From Tupaia tana (lineage: Eukaryota; Chordata; Mammalia; Scandentia; Tupaiidae): 64,000 nucleotides of DNA. The position numbers were made by a program, and so were the translations under genes. Below the pieces are notes generated by a model. The model saw only the letters and a program-made list of their open reading frames with translations, had not been told where the DNA came from and made no database searches. The stretch spans positions 434,001 through 498,000 of the forward strand of contig JAKSZU010000131.1 of assembly GCA_026018925.1 (NCBI GenBank). Direction: 5' to 3'. Shown here piece after piece: positions 46,081 through 59,499 of the stretch (position 1 is the stretch's first letter; each line of letters begins with the position of its first letter).

Positions 46081-49000
46081 ATTTCTCCTGTTCCCTGAAA
46101 AATCTAGTTCCCAGTAGCCATGAGGAGTCTGCTCAGAGAAGGGCTCAACTCTCCTCCTGGGAGGAAGAATCAGAAGGGATTATTAACAAAACAATAGGAG
46201 GAGCTGGGAGCCAGAGAAAAATTTTGGCTTTAAAAAAGTCGTAAAAAGGAAAAATTACAAAAAAAAAAAAGTGAGGAGACAGGAGCAGAGAGAGTCAGAG
46301 ACCTCAGAGACACAGAGGCAGAGATAGAAGACCAGAGGGGCTCCCTACCACACAAGCTCTGCTTGCTGGAGGCTGAATTATGAGTAGAGAATCTTCATTT
46401 CTCCTGTTCCCTGAAAAATTTAGTTCACAGTAGCCATGAGGAGTCTGCTCAGAGAAGGGCTCAACTCTCCTGCCTGGGAGGAAGAAGCATAAGGGATTAT
46501 TAACAAAACAATAGGAGGAGCTGGGAGCCAGAGAAAAACTTTGCCTTTAAAGAAGTCGTAAAAAGGAAAAATTACCAAAAATAAAATGAGGAGACAGGAG
46601 CAGAGAGAGACAGAGACCTCAGAGACACAGAGACAGAGATAGAAGGCCAGAGGGGCTCCCAACCACACTAGCTCTGCTTGCTGGAGGCTGAATTATGAGT
46701 AGAAAATCTTCATTTCTCCTGTTCCCTGAAAAATCTAGTTCCCAGTAGCCATGAGGAGTCTGCTCAGAGAAGGGCTCAACTCTCCTGCCTGGGAGGAAGA
46801 AGCAGAAGGGATTATTAACAAAACAATAGGAGGAGCTGGGAGCCAGAGAAAAACTTTGCCTTTAAAAAAATCGTAAAAAGGAAAAATTACCAAAAAAAAA
46901 ATAAAATGAGGAGACAGGAGCAGAGAGAGACAGATACCTCAGAGACACAGAGACAGAGATAGAAGGCCAGAGGGGCTCTCTAGCACACTAGCTCTGCTTG
47001 CTGGAGGCTGAATTATGAGTAGAAAATCTTCATTTCTCCTGTTCCCTGAAAAATCTAGTTCCCAGTAGCCATGAGGAGTCTGCTCAGAGAAGGGCTAAAC
47101 TCTCCTGCCTGGGAGGAAGAAGCAGAAGGGATTATTAACAAAACAATAGGAGGAGCTGGGAGCCAGAGAAATACTTTGCCTTTAAAAAAGTCATAAAAAG
47201 GAAAAATTACCAAAAAAGAAAATGAGGAGACAGGAGCAGAGAGAGACAGAGACCTCAGAGACACAGAGACAGAGATAGAAAGCCAGAGGGGATCCCTACC
47301 ACACTAGCTCTGCTTGCTGTAGGCTGAATTATGAGTAGAAAATCTTCATTTCTCCTCTTCCCTGAAAAATCTAGTTCCCAGTAGCCATGAGGAGTCTGCT
47401 CAGAGAAGGGCTCAACTCTCCTGCCTGGGAAGAAGAAGCAGAAGGGATTATTAACAAAACAATAGGAGGAGCTGGGAGCCAGAGAAAAACTTTGCCTTTA
47501 AAAAAGTCATAAAAAGGAAAAATTACCAAAAAAAAAATTAGGAGACAGGAGCAGAGAGAGACAGACACCTCAGAGACACAGAGACAGAGATAGAAGGCCA
47601 GAGGGGCTCCCGACCACACTAGCTCTGCTTGCTGGAGGCTGAATTATGAGTAGAAAATCTTCATTTCTCCTCTTCCCTGAAAAATCTAGTTCCCAGTAGC
47701 CATGAGGAGTCTGCTCAGAGAAGGGCTCAACTCTCCTGCCAGGGAGGAAGAAGCAGAAGGGATTATTAACAAAACAATAGGAGGAGCTGGGAGTCAGAGA
47801 AAACCTTTGCCTTTAAAAAAGTCGTAAAAAGGAAAAATTACCAAAAAAAAATTAGGAGACAGGAGCAGAGAGAGACAGAGACCTCAGAGACACAGAGACA
47901 GAGATAGAAGGCCAGAGGGGATCCCTACCACACTAGCTCTGCTTGCTGGAGGCTGAATTATGAGTAGAAAATCTTCATTTCTCCTCTTCCCTGAAAAATC
48001 TAGTTCCCAGTAGCCATGAGGAGTCTGCTCAGAGAAGGGCTCAACTCTCCTGCCTGGGAGGAAGAAGCAGAAGGGATTATTAACAAAACAATAGGAGGAG
48101 CTGGGAGCCAGTCAAAAACTTTGCCTTTAAAAAAGTCGTAAAAAGGAAAAATTACCAAAAAAAAAATGAGGAGACAGGAGCAGAGAGAGACAGAGACCTC
48201 AGAGACACAGAGACAGAGATAGAAGGCCAGAGGGGCTCCCTACCACACTAGCTCTGCTTGCTGGAGGCTGAATTATGAGTAGAAAATCTTCATTTCTCCT
48301 GTTCCCTGAAAAATCTAGTTCCCAGTAGCCATGAGGAGACTGCTCAGAGAAGGGCTCAACTCTCCTGCCTGGGAGGAAGAAGCAGAAGGGATTATTAACA
48401 AAACAATAGGAGGAGCTGGGAGCCAGAGAAAAACTTTGCCTTTAAAAAAATCGTAAAAAGGAAAAATTACCAAAAAACAAAAAATGAGGAGACAGGAGCA
48501 GAGAGAGACAGAGACCTCAGAAACACAGAGACAGAGATAGAAGGTCAGAGGGGCTCCCTAGCACACTAGCTCTGTTTGCTGAGGCTGAATTTTGAGTAGA
48601 AAATCTACATTTCTCCTGTTCCCTGAAAAATCTAGTTCCCAGTAGCCATGAGGAGTCTGCTCAGAGAAGGGCTCAACTCTCCTGCCTGGGAGGAAGAAGC
48701 AGAAGCGATTATTAACAAAACAGTAGGAGGAGCTGGGAGCCACAGAAAAACTTTGCCTTTAAAAAAATCGTAAAAAGGAAAAATTACCAAAAAAAAAATG
48801 AGGAGACAGAAGCAGAGAGGGACGGAGACATCAGAGACACAGAGACAGAGATAGAAGGCCAGAGGGGCTCCCTACCACACTAGCTCTGCTTGCTGGAGGC
48901 TGAATTATGAGTAGAAAATCTTCATTTCTCCTGTTCCCTGAAAAATCTAGTTCCCAGTAGCCATGAGGAGTCTGCTCAGAGAAGGGCTCAACTCTCCTGC

Positions 49001-49236
49001 CTGGGAGGAAGAAGCAGAAGGGATTATTAACAAAACAATAGGAGGAGCTGGGAGCCAGAGAAAACTTTGCCTTTAAAAAAGTCATAAAAAGGAAAAATTA
49101 CCAAAAAAAAATGAGGAGACAGGAGCAGAGAGAGACAGAGACCTCAGAGACACAGAGACAGATATAAAAGGCCAGAGGGTCTCCCTACCACACTAGCTCT
49201 GCTTGCTGGAGGCTGAATTATGAGTAGAAAATCTTC
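46081..49236 (+). repeat. 10-unit duplicated block D2 (period ~3156)
   Basis: The adjacent second copy of D1. The exchange lies between 46025 and 46138: left of it the sequence matches the right end of this block (CAGAGGGTCTCCC, GATATAAAAGG at about 49165), and right of it the sequence matches 42980 onward. It is the shortest and one of the most similar duplications here, so probably one of the most recent. Confidence 0.88.
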
Positions 49237-50042
49237 ATTTCTCCTGTTCCCTGAAAAATCTAGTTCCCAGTAGCCATGAGGAGTCTGCTCAGAAAAGGGC
49301 TCAACTATCCTGCCAGGGAGGAAGAAGCAGAAGGGATTATTAACAAAACAATAGGAGGACCTGGGAGCCAGAGAAAAACTTTGCCTTTAAAAAAATCGTA
49401 AAAAGGAAAAATTACCAAAAAAAAATGAGGAAAGAGGAGCAGAGAGAGACAGAGACCTCAGATACACAGAGACAGAGATAGAAGGCCAGAGGGGCTCCCT
49501 ACCACACTAGCTCTGCTTGCTGGAGGCTGAATTATGAGTAGAAAATCTTCATTTCTCCTGTTCCCTGAAAAATCTAGTTCCCAGTAGCCATGAGGAGTCT
49601 GCTCAGAGAAGGGCTCAACTCTTCTGCCTGGGAGGAAGAATCAGAAGGGATTATTAACAAAACAATAGGAGGAGCTGGGAGAAAGAGAAAAACTTTGCCT
49701 TTAAAAAAGTCGTAAAAAGGAAAAATTACCAAAAAAAAAAATGAGGAGACAGGAGCAGAGAGAGACAGAGACCTCAGCGACACAGAGACAGAGATAGAAG
49801 GCCAGAGGGGCTCCCTACCACACAAGCTCTGCTTGCTGGAGGCTGAATTATGAGTAGAAAATCTTCATTTCTCCTGTTCCCTGAAAAATCTAGTTCTCAG
49901 TAAGCCATGAGGAGTCTGCTCAGAGAAGGGCTCAACTCTCCTGCCTGGGAGGAAGAAGCAGAAGGGATTATTAACAAAACAATAGGAGGAGCTGGGAGCC
50001 AGAGAAAACTTTGCCTTTAAAAAAGTCATAAAAAGGAATAAT

Positions 50043-52784
50043 TACCAAAAAAGAAAACGAGGAGACAGGAGCAGAGAGAGACAGAGACCTCAGAGACACA
50101 TAGACAGAGATAGAAGGCCAGAGGGGATCCCTACCACACTAGCTCTGCTTGCTGGAGGCTGAATTATGAGTAGAAAATTTTCATTTCTCCTCTTCCCTGA
50201 AAAATCTAGTTCCCAGTAGCCATGAGGAGTCTGCTCAGAGAAGGGCTCAACTCTTCTGCTTGGGAGGAAGAATCAGAAGGGATTATTAACAAAACAATAG
50301 GAGGAGCTGGGAGCCAGAGAAAAACTTTGCCTTTAAAAAAGTCGTAAAAAGGAAAAATTACCAAAAAAAAATGAGGAGACAGGAGCAGAGAGAGACAGAG
50401 ACCTCAGAGACACAGAGACAGAGATAGAAGGCCAGAAGGGCTCCCTACCACACTAGCTCTGCTTGTTGGAGGCTGAATTATGAGTAGAAAATCTTCATTT
50501 CTCCTGTTCCCTGAAATATCTAGTTCCCAGTAGCCATGAGGAGTCTGCTCAGAGAAGGGCTCAACTCTCCTGCCTGGGAGGAAGAAGCAGAAGGGATTAT
50601 TAACAAAACAATAGGAGGAGCTGGGAGCCAGAGAAAAACTTTGCCTTTAAAAAAATCGTAAAAAGGAAAAATTAACAAAAAAAAATGAGGAGACAGGAGC
50701 AGAGAGAGACAGAGACCTCAGAGACACAGAGACAGAGATAGAAGGCCAGAGGGGCTCCCTACCACACTCGCTCTGCTTGCTGGAGGCTGAATTATGAGTA
50801 GAAAATCTTCATTTCTCCTGTTCCCTGAAAAATCAAGTTCCCAGTAGCCATGAGGAATCTGCTCAGAGTAGGGCTCAACTCTCCTGCCTGGGAGGAAGAA
50901 GCAGAAGGGATTATTAACAAAACAGTAGGAGGAGCTGGGAGCCACAGAAAAACTTTGCCTTTAAAAAAATCGTAAATAGGAAAAATTACCAAAAAATAAT
51001 GAAGAGACAAGAGCAGAGAGAGACAGAGACCTCAGAGAAACAGAGACAGAGATAGAAGGCCAGAGGGGCTCCCTACCACACTAGCTCTGCTTGCTGGAGG
51101 CTGAATTATGAGTAGAAAATCTTCATTTCTCCTCTTCCCTGAAAAATCTAGTTCCCAGTAGCCATGAGGAGTCTGCTCAGAGAAGGGTTCAACTCTCCTG
51201 CCGGGGAGGAAGAAGCAGAAGGGATTATTAACAAAACAATAGGAGGAGCTGGGAGCCAGAGGAAAACTTCGCCTTTAAAAAAGTCGTAAAAAGGAAAAAT
51301 TACCAAAAAAAAATGAAGAGACAGGAGCAGAGAGAGCCAGAGACCTCAGAGACACAGAGACAGAGATTGAAGGCCAGAGGGGCTCCCTACCACACTAGCT
51401 CTGCTTGCTGGAGGCGGAATTATGAGTAGAAAATCTTCATTTCTCCTGTTCCCTGAAAAATCTAGTTCTCAGTAGCCATGAGGAGTCTGCTCAGAGAAGG
51501 GCTCAACGCTCCTGCCTGGGAGGAAGAAGCAGAAGGGATTATTAACAAAACAATAGGAGGAGCTGGGTGCCAGAGAAAAACTTTGCCTTTAAAAAAATTG
51601 TAAAAAGGAAAAAATTACCAAAAAACAAAAAATGAGGAGACAGGAGCAGAGAGAGACAGAGACCTCGGAGACACAGAGACAGAGATAGAAGGTCAGAGGG
51701 GCTCCCTACCACACTAGCTCTGCTTGCTGGAGGCTGAATTATGAGTAGAAAATCTTCATTTCTCCTGTTCCCTGAAAAATCTAGTTCCCAGTAGCCATGA
51801 GGAGTCTGCTCAGAGAAGGGCTCAACTCTCCTCCTGGGAGGAAGAAGCAGAAGGGATTATTAACAAAACAATAGGAGGAGCTGGGAGCCAGAGAAAAACT
51901 TTGGCTTTAAAAAAATCGTAAAAAGGAAAAATTACCAAAAAAAAAAAGTGAGGATACAGGAGCAGAGAGAGTCAGAGACCTCAGAGACACAGAGGCAGAG
52001 ATAGAAGACCAGAGGGGCTCCCTACCACACTAGCTCTGCTTGCTGGAGGCTGAATTATGAGTAGAGAATCTTCATTTCTCCTGTTCCCTGAAAAATCTAG
52101 TTCCCAGTAGCCATGAGGAGTCTGCTCAGAGAAGGGCTCAACTCTCCTGCCTGGGAGGAAGAAGCAGAAGGGATTATTAACAAATCAATAGGAGGAGCTG
52201 GGAGCCAGAGAAAAACTTTGCCTTTAAACAAGTCGTAAAAAGGAAAAATTACCAAAAATAAAATGAGGAGACAGGAGCCGAGAGAGACAGAGACCTCAGA
52301 GACACAGAGACAGAGATAGAAGGCCAGAGGGGCTCCCTACCACACTAGCTCTGGTTGCTGGAGGCTGAATTATGAGTAGAAAATCTTCATTTCTCCTGTT
52401 CCCTGAAAAATCTAGTTCCCAGTAGCCATGAGGAGTCTGCTCAGAGAAGGGCTCAACTCTCCTGCCTGGGAGGAAGAAGCAGAAGGGATTATTAACAAAA
52501 CAATAGGAGGAGCTGGGAGCCAGAGAAAAACTTTGCCTTTAAAAAAATCGTAAAAAGGAAAAATTACCAAAAAAAAAATAAAATGAGGAGAAAGGAGCAG
52601 AGAGAGACAGATACCTCAGAGACACAGAGACAGAGATAGAAGGGCAGAGGGGCTCTCTAGCACACTAACTCTGCTTGCTGGAGGCTGAATTATGAGTAGA
52701 AAATCTTCATTTCTCCTGTTCCCTGAAAAATCTAGTTCCCAGTAGCCATGAGGAGTCTGCTCAGAGAAGGGCTCAACTCTCCTG
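50043..52784 (+). repeat. Dispersed block F1 (~2.74 kb; copy at 59.5-62.2 kb)
   Basis: Nine or so units recur at an offset of 9457-9458 bp: GAAAATTTTCATTT (about 50175/59632), T3 50766/60223, T5 51315/60773 and T6 52007/61466. The T5-to-T6-to-CTCTCTAGCACACTAAC order is shared with 3.9-5.6 kb as well, so three copies of the core exist in the window. Confidence 0.8.
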
Positions 52785-55700
52785 CTGGGAGGAAGAAGCA
52801 GAAGGGATTATTAAGAAAACAATAGGAGGACCTGGGAGCCAGAGAAAAACTTTGCCTTTAAAAAAGTCATAAAAAGGAAAAATTACCAAAAAAAAAATTA
52901 GGAGACAGGAGCAGAGAGAGACAGACACCTCAGAGACACAGAGACAGAGATAGAAGGCCAGAGGGGCTCCCGACCCCACTAGCTCTGCTTGCTGGAGGCT
53001 GAATTTTGAGTAGAAAATCTTCATTTCTCCTCTTCCCTGAAAAATCTAGTTCCCAGTAGCCATGAGGAGTCTGCTCAGAGAAGGGCTCAACTCTCCTGCC
53101 AGGGAGGAAGAAGCAGAAGGGATTATTAACAAAACAATAGGAGGAGCTGGGAGTCAGAGAAAACCTTTGCCTTTAAAAAAGTCGTAAAAAGGAAAAATTA
53201 CCAAAAAAAATTAGGAGACAGGAGCAGAGAGAGACAGAGACCTCAGAGACACAGAGACAGAGATAGAAGGCCAGAGGGGCTTCCTACCACACTAGCTCTG
53301 CTTGCTGGAGGCTGAATTATGAGTAGAAAATCTTCATTTCTCCTGTTCCCTGAAATATCTAGTTCCCAGTAGCCATGAGGAGTCTGCTCAGAGAAGGGCT
53401 CAACTCTCCTGCCTGGGAGGAAGAAGCAGAAGGGATTATTAACAAAACAATAGGAGGAGCTGGGAGCCAGAGAAAAACTTTGCCTTTAAAAAAATCGTAA
53501 AAAGGAAAAATTAACAAAAAAAAATGAGGAGACAGGAGCAGAGAGAGACAGAGACCTCAGAGACACAGAGACAGAGATAGAAGGCCAGAGGGGCTCCCTA
53601 CCACACTCGCTCTGCTTGCTGGAGGCTGAATTATGGGTAGAAAATCTTCATTTCTCCTGTTCCCTGAAAAATCAAGTTCCCAGTAGCCATGAGGAATCTG
53701 CTCAGAGTAGGGCTCAACTCTCCTGCCTGGGAGGAAGAAGTAGAAGGGATTATTAACAAAACAGTAGGAGGAGCTGGGAGCCACAGAAAAACTTTGCCTT
53801 TAAAAAAATCGTAAATAGGAAAAATTACCAAAAAAAAATGGAGAGACAGGAGCAAAGAGAGACAGAGACCTCAGACACAGAGACAGAGATAGAAGGCCAG
53901 AGGGGCTCCCTACCACACTAGCTCTGCTTGCTGGAGGCTGAATTATGAGTAGAAAATCTTCATTTCTCCTCTTCCGTGAAAAATCTAGTTCCCAGTAGCC
54001 ATGAGGAGTCTGCTCAGAGAAGGGCTCAACTCTCCTGCTGGGAGGAAGAAGCAGAAGGGATTATTAACAAAACAATAGGAGGAGCTGGGAGCCAGAGAAA
54101 AACTTTGCCTTTAAAAAAGTCATAAAAAGGAAAAATTACCAAAAAAAAAATTATGAGACAGGAGCAGAGAGAGACAGACACCTCAGAGACACAGAGACAG
54201 AGATAGAAGGCCAGAGGGGCTCCCGACCACACTAGCTCTGCTTGCTGGAGGCTGAATTTTGAGTAGAAAATCTTCATTTCTCCTCTTCCCTGAAAAATCT
54301 AGTTCCCAGTAGCCATGAGGAGTCTGCTCAGAGAAGGGCTCAACTCTCCTGCCAGGGAGGAAGAAGCAGAAGGGATTATTAACAAAACAATAGGAGGAGC
54401 TGGGAGTCAGAGAAAACCTTTGCCTTTAAAAAAGTCGTAAAAAGGAAAAATTACCAAAAAAAAATTGGGAGACAGGAGCAGAGAGAGACAGAGACCTCAG
54501 AGACACAGAGACAGAGATAGAAGGCCAGAGGGGCTACCTACCACATTAGCTCTGCTTGCTGGAGGCTGAATTATGAGTAGAAAATCTTCATTTCTCCTGT
54601 TCCCTGAAAAATATAGTTCCCAGTAGCCATGAGGAGTCTGCTCAGAGAAGGGCTCAACTCTCCTGCCTGGGAGGAAGAAGCAGAAGGGATTATTAACAAA
54701 ACAATAGGAGGAGCTGGGAGCCAGAGAAAAACTTTGCCTTTAAAAATGTCGTAAAAAGGAAAAATAATCAAAAAAATGAGGAGACAGGAGCAAAGAGAGA
54801 CAGAAACCTCAGAGACACAGAGACAGAGATAGAAGGCCAGAGGGGCTCCCTACCACACTAGCTCTGCTTGCTGGAGGCTGAATTATGACTAGAAAATCTT
54901 CATTTCTCCTCTTCCCTGAAAAATCTAGTTCCCAGTAGCCATGAGGAGTCTGCTCAGAGAAGGGCTCAACTTTCCTGCTGGGAGGAAGAAGCAGAAGGGA
55001 TTATTAAGAAAACAATAGGAGGACCTGCTAGCCAGAGAAAAACTTTGCCTTTAAAAAAGTCATAAAAAGGAAAAATTACCAAAAAAAAAATTTGGAGACA
55101 GGAGCAGAGAGAGACAGACACCTCAGAGACACAGAGACAGAGATAGAAGGCCAGAGGGGCTCCCGACCACACTAGCTCTGCTTGCTGGAGCCTGAATTTT
55201 GAGTAGAAAATCTTCATTTCTCCTCTTCCCTGAAAAATCTAGTTCCCAGTAGCCATGAGGAGTCTGCTCAGAGAAGGGCTCAACTCTCCTGCCAGGGAGG
55301 AAGAAGCAGAAGGGATTATTAACAAAACAATAGGAGGAGCTGGGAGCCAGAGAAAAACTTTGCCTTTAAAAAAATCGTAAAAAGGAAAAATTACCAAAAA
55401 ACAAAAAATGAGGAGACAGGTGCAGAGAGAGACAGAGACCTCAGAGACACAGAGACAGAGATAGAAGGCCAGAGGGGCTCCCTACCACACTAGCTCTGCT
55501 TGCTGGAGGCTGAATTATGAGTAGAAAATCTTCATTTCTCCTGTTCCCTGAAAAATCTAGCTCCCAGTAGCCATGAGGAGTCTGCTCAGAGAAGGGCTCA
55601 ACTCTCCTCCTGGGAGGAAGAAGCAGAAGGGATTATTAACAAAACAATAGGAGGAGCTGGGAGCCAGAGAAATATTTTGGCTTTAAAAAAGTCGTAAAAA

Positions 55701-57239
55701 GGAAAAATTACCAAAAAAAAAATGTGAGGAGACAGGAGCAGAGAGAGTCAGAGACCTCAGAGACACAGAGGCAGAGATAGAAGACCAGAGGTGCTCCCTA
55801 CCACACTAGCTCTGCTTGCTGGAGGCTGAATTATGAGTAGAGAATCTTCATTTCTCCTGTTCCCTGAAAAATCTAGTTCACAGTAGCCATGAGGAGTCTG
55901 CTCAGAGAAGGTCTCAACTCTCCTGCCTGGGAGGAAGAAGCATAAGGGACTATTAACAAAACAATAGGAGGAGCTGGGAGCCAGAGAAAAACTTTGCCTT
56001 TAAAGAAGTCGTAAAAAGGAAAAATTACCAAAAATAAAATGAGGAGACAGGAGCAGAGAGAGACAGAGACCTCAGAGACACAGAGACAGAGATAGAAGGC
56101 CAGAGGGGCTCCCTACCACACTAGCTCTGCTTGCTGGAGGCTGAATTATGAGTAGAAAATCTTCATTTCTCCTGTTCCCTGAAAAATCTAGTTCCCAGTA
56201 GCCATGAGGAGTCTGCTCAGAGAAGGGCTCAACTCTCCTGCCTGGGAGGAAGAAGCAGAAGGGATTATTAACAAAACAATAGGAGGAGCTGGGAGCCAGA
56301 GAAAAACTTTGCCTTTAAAAAAATCGTAAAAAGGAAAAATTACCAAAAAAAAAATAAAATGAGGAGACAGGAGCAGAGAGAGACAGATACCTCAGAGACA
56401 CAGAGACAGAGATAGAAGGCCAGAGGGGCTCTCTAGCACACTAGCTCTGCTTGCTGGAGGCTGAATTATGAGTAGAAAATCTTCATTTCTCCTGTTCCCT
56501 GAAAAATCTAGTTCCCAGTAGCCATGAGGAGTCTGCTCAGAGAAGGGCTCAACTCTCCTGCCTGGGAGGAAGAAGCAGAAGGGATTATTAACAAAACAAT
56601 AGGAGGAGCAGGGAGCCAGAGAAAAACTTTGCCTTTAAAAAAGTCATAAAAAGGAAAAATTACCAAAAAAGAAAATGAGGAGACAGGAGCAGAGAGAGAC
56701 AGAGACCTCAGAGACACAGAGACAGAGATAGAAGGCCAGAGGGGCTCCCGCCCACACTAGCTCTGCTTGCTGGAGGCTGAATTATGAGTAGAAAATCTTC
56801 ATTTCTCCTCTTCCCTGAAAAATCTAGTTCCCAGTAGCCATGAGGAGTCTGCTCAGAGAAGGGCTCAACTCTCCTGCCTGGGAAGAAGAAGCAGAAGGGA
56901 TTATTAACAAAACAATAGGAGGAGCTGGGAGCCAGAGAAAAACTTTGCCTTTAAAAAAGTCGTAAAAAGGAAAAATTACCAAAAAAAAAATGAGGAGACA
57001 GGAGCAGAGAGAGACAGAGACCTCAGAGACACAGAGACAGAGATAGAAGGCCAGAGGGGCTCCCTACCACACTAGCTCTGCTTGCTGGAGGCTGACTTAT
57101 GAGTAGAAAATCTTCATTTCTCCTGTTCCCTGAAAAATCTAGTTCCCAGTAGCCATGAGGAGTCTGCTCAGAGAAGGGCTCAACTCTCCTGCCTGGGAGG
57201 AAGAAGCAGAAGGGATTATTAACAAAACAATAGGAGGAG

Positions 57240-57900
57240 CTGGGAGACAGAGAAAAACTTTGCCTTTAAAAAAATCGTAAAAAGGAAAAATTATCAAAAA
57301 AAAAATAAAAAGGGGAGACAGGAGCAGAGAGAGACTGAGACCTCAGAGACACAGAAACAGAGATAGAAAGCCAGAGGGGCTCCCTACCACACTAGTTCTG
57401 CTTGCTGGAGGCTGAATTATGAGTAGAAAATCTTCATTTCTCCTGTTCCCTGAAAAATCTAGTTCCCAGTAGCCATGAGGAGTCTGCTCAGAGAAGGGCT
57501 CAACACTCCTGCCTGGGAGGAAGAAGCAGAAGGTATTATTAACAAAACAATAGGAGGAGCTGGGAGCAGGATAACAACTTTGCCTTTAAAAAAATCGTAT
57601 AAAGGAAAAATTACCAAAAAAAAAATGAGGAGACAGGAACAGAGAGAAACAGAGAACTCAGAGACACAGAGACAGAGATAGAAGGCCAGAGGGGCTCCCT
57701 ACCACACTAGCTCTGCTTGCTAGAGGCTGAATTATGAGTAGAAAATCTTCATTTCTCCTGTTCCCTGAAAAATCTAGTTCCAAGTAGCCATGAGGAGTCT
57801 GCTCAGAGAAGGGCACAACTCTCCTGCCTGGGAGGAAGAAGCAGAAGGGATTATTAACAAAACAATAGGAGGAGCTGGGAGCCAGAGAAAAACTTTGCCT
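57240..57900 (+). repeat. Patch of divergent satellite units
   Basis: Two successive units carry many private changes not seen elsewhere in the window: GGGAGACAGAG, AAAAAGGGGAGACAGG, GAGACTGAGACC, CTAGTTCTGC, CAACACTCC, AAGGTATTATT, GGGAGCAGGATAACAAC, CGTATAAAGG, GAGAGAAACAGAGAAC, TTGCTAGAGG, TTCCAAGTAGCC and GGGCACAACTC. The rest of the array shows nothing like this density. They look like older units that escaped homogenisation. Confidence 0.75.
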
Positions 57901-59499
57901 TTAAAAATGTCGTAAAAAGGAAAAATTATCAAAAAAAATGAGGAGACAGGAGCAAAGAGAGACAGAGACCTCAGAGACACAGAGACAGAGATAGAAGGCC
58001 AGAGGGGCTCCCTACCACACTAGCTCTGCTTGCTGGAGGCTGAATTATGAGTAGAAAATCTTCATTTCTCCTCTTCCCTGAAAAATCTAGTTCCCAGTAG
58101 CCATAAGGAGTCTGCTCAGAGAAGTGCTCAACTCTCCTGCTGGGAAGAAGAAGCAGAAGGGATTATTAAGAAAACAATAGGAGGACCTGGGAGCCAGAGA
58201 AAATCTTTGCCTTTAAAAAAGTCATAAAAAGGAAAAATTACCAAAAAAAAAATTAGGAGACAGGAGCAGAGAGAGACAGACACCTCAGAGACACAGAGAC
58301 AGAGATAGAAGGCCAGAGGGGCTCCCGACCACACTAGCTCTGCTTGCTGGAGGCTGAATTATGAGTAGAAAATCTTCATTTCTCCTCTTCCCTGAAAAAT
58401 CTAGTTCCCAGTAGCCATGAGGAGTCTGCTCAGAGAAGGGCTCAACTCTCCTGCCAGGGAGGAAGAAGCAGAAGGGATTATTAACAAAACAATAGGAGGA
58501 GCTGGGAGTCAGAGAAAAACTTTGCCTTTAAAAAAGTCGTAAAAAGGAAAAATTACCAAAAAAAAATTAGGAGACAGGAGCAGAGAGAGACAGAGACCTC
58601 AGAGACACAGAGACAGAGATAGAAGGCCAGAGGGGATCCCTACCACACTAGCTCTGCTTGCTGAAGGCTGAATTATGAGTAGAAAATCTTCATTTCTCCT
58701 CTTCCCTGAAAAATCTAGTTCCCAGTAGCCATGAGGAGTCTGCTCAGAGAAGGGCTCAACTCTCCTGCCTGGGAGGAAGAAGCAGAAGGGATTATTAACA
58801 AAACAATAGGAGGAGCTGGGAGCCAGAGAAAAACTTTGCCTTTAAAAAAGTCGTAAAAAGGAAAAATTACCAAAAAAAAAATGAGGAGACAGGAGCAGAG
58901 AGAGACAGAGACCTCAGAGACACAGAGACAGAGATAGAAGGCCAGAGGGGCTCCCTACCACACTAGCTCTGCTTGCTGGAGGCTGAATTATGAGTAGAAA
59001 GTCTTCATTTCTCCTGTTCCCTGAAAAATCTAGTTCCCAGTAGCCATGAGGAGACTGCTCAGAGAAGGGCTCAACTCTCCTGCCTGGGAGGAAGAAGCAG
59101 AAGGGATTATTAACAAAACAATAGGAGGAGCTGGGAGCCAGAGAAAAACTTTGCCTTTAAAAAAATCGTAAAAAGGAAAAATTACCAAAAAACAAAAAAT
59201 GAGGAGACAGGAGCAGAGAGAGACAGAGACCTCAGAAACACAGAGACAGAGATAGAAGGTCAGAGGGGCTCCCTAGCACACTAGCTCTGTTTGCTGAGGC
59301 TGAATTATGAGTAGAAAATCTACATTTCTCCTGTTCCCTGAAAAATCTAGTTCCCAGTAGCCATGAGGAGTCTGCTCAGAGAAGGGCTCAACTCTCCTGC
59401 CTGGGAGGAAGAAGCAGAAGCGATTATTAACAAAACAGTAGGAGGAGCTGGGAGCCACAGAAAAACTTTGCCTTTAAAAAAATCGTAAAAAGGAAAAAT

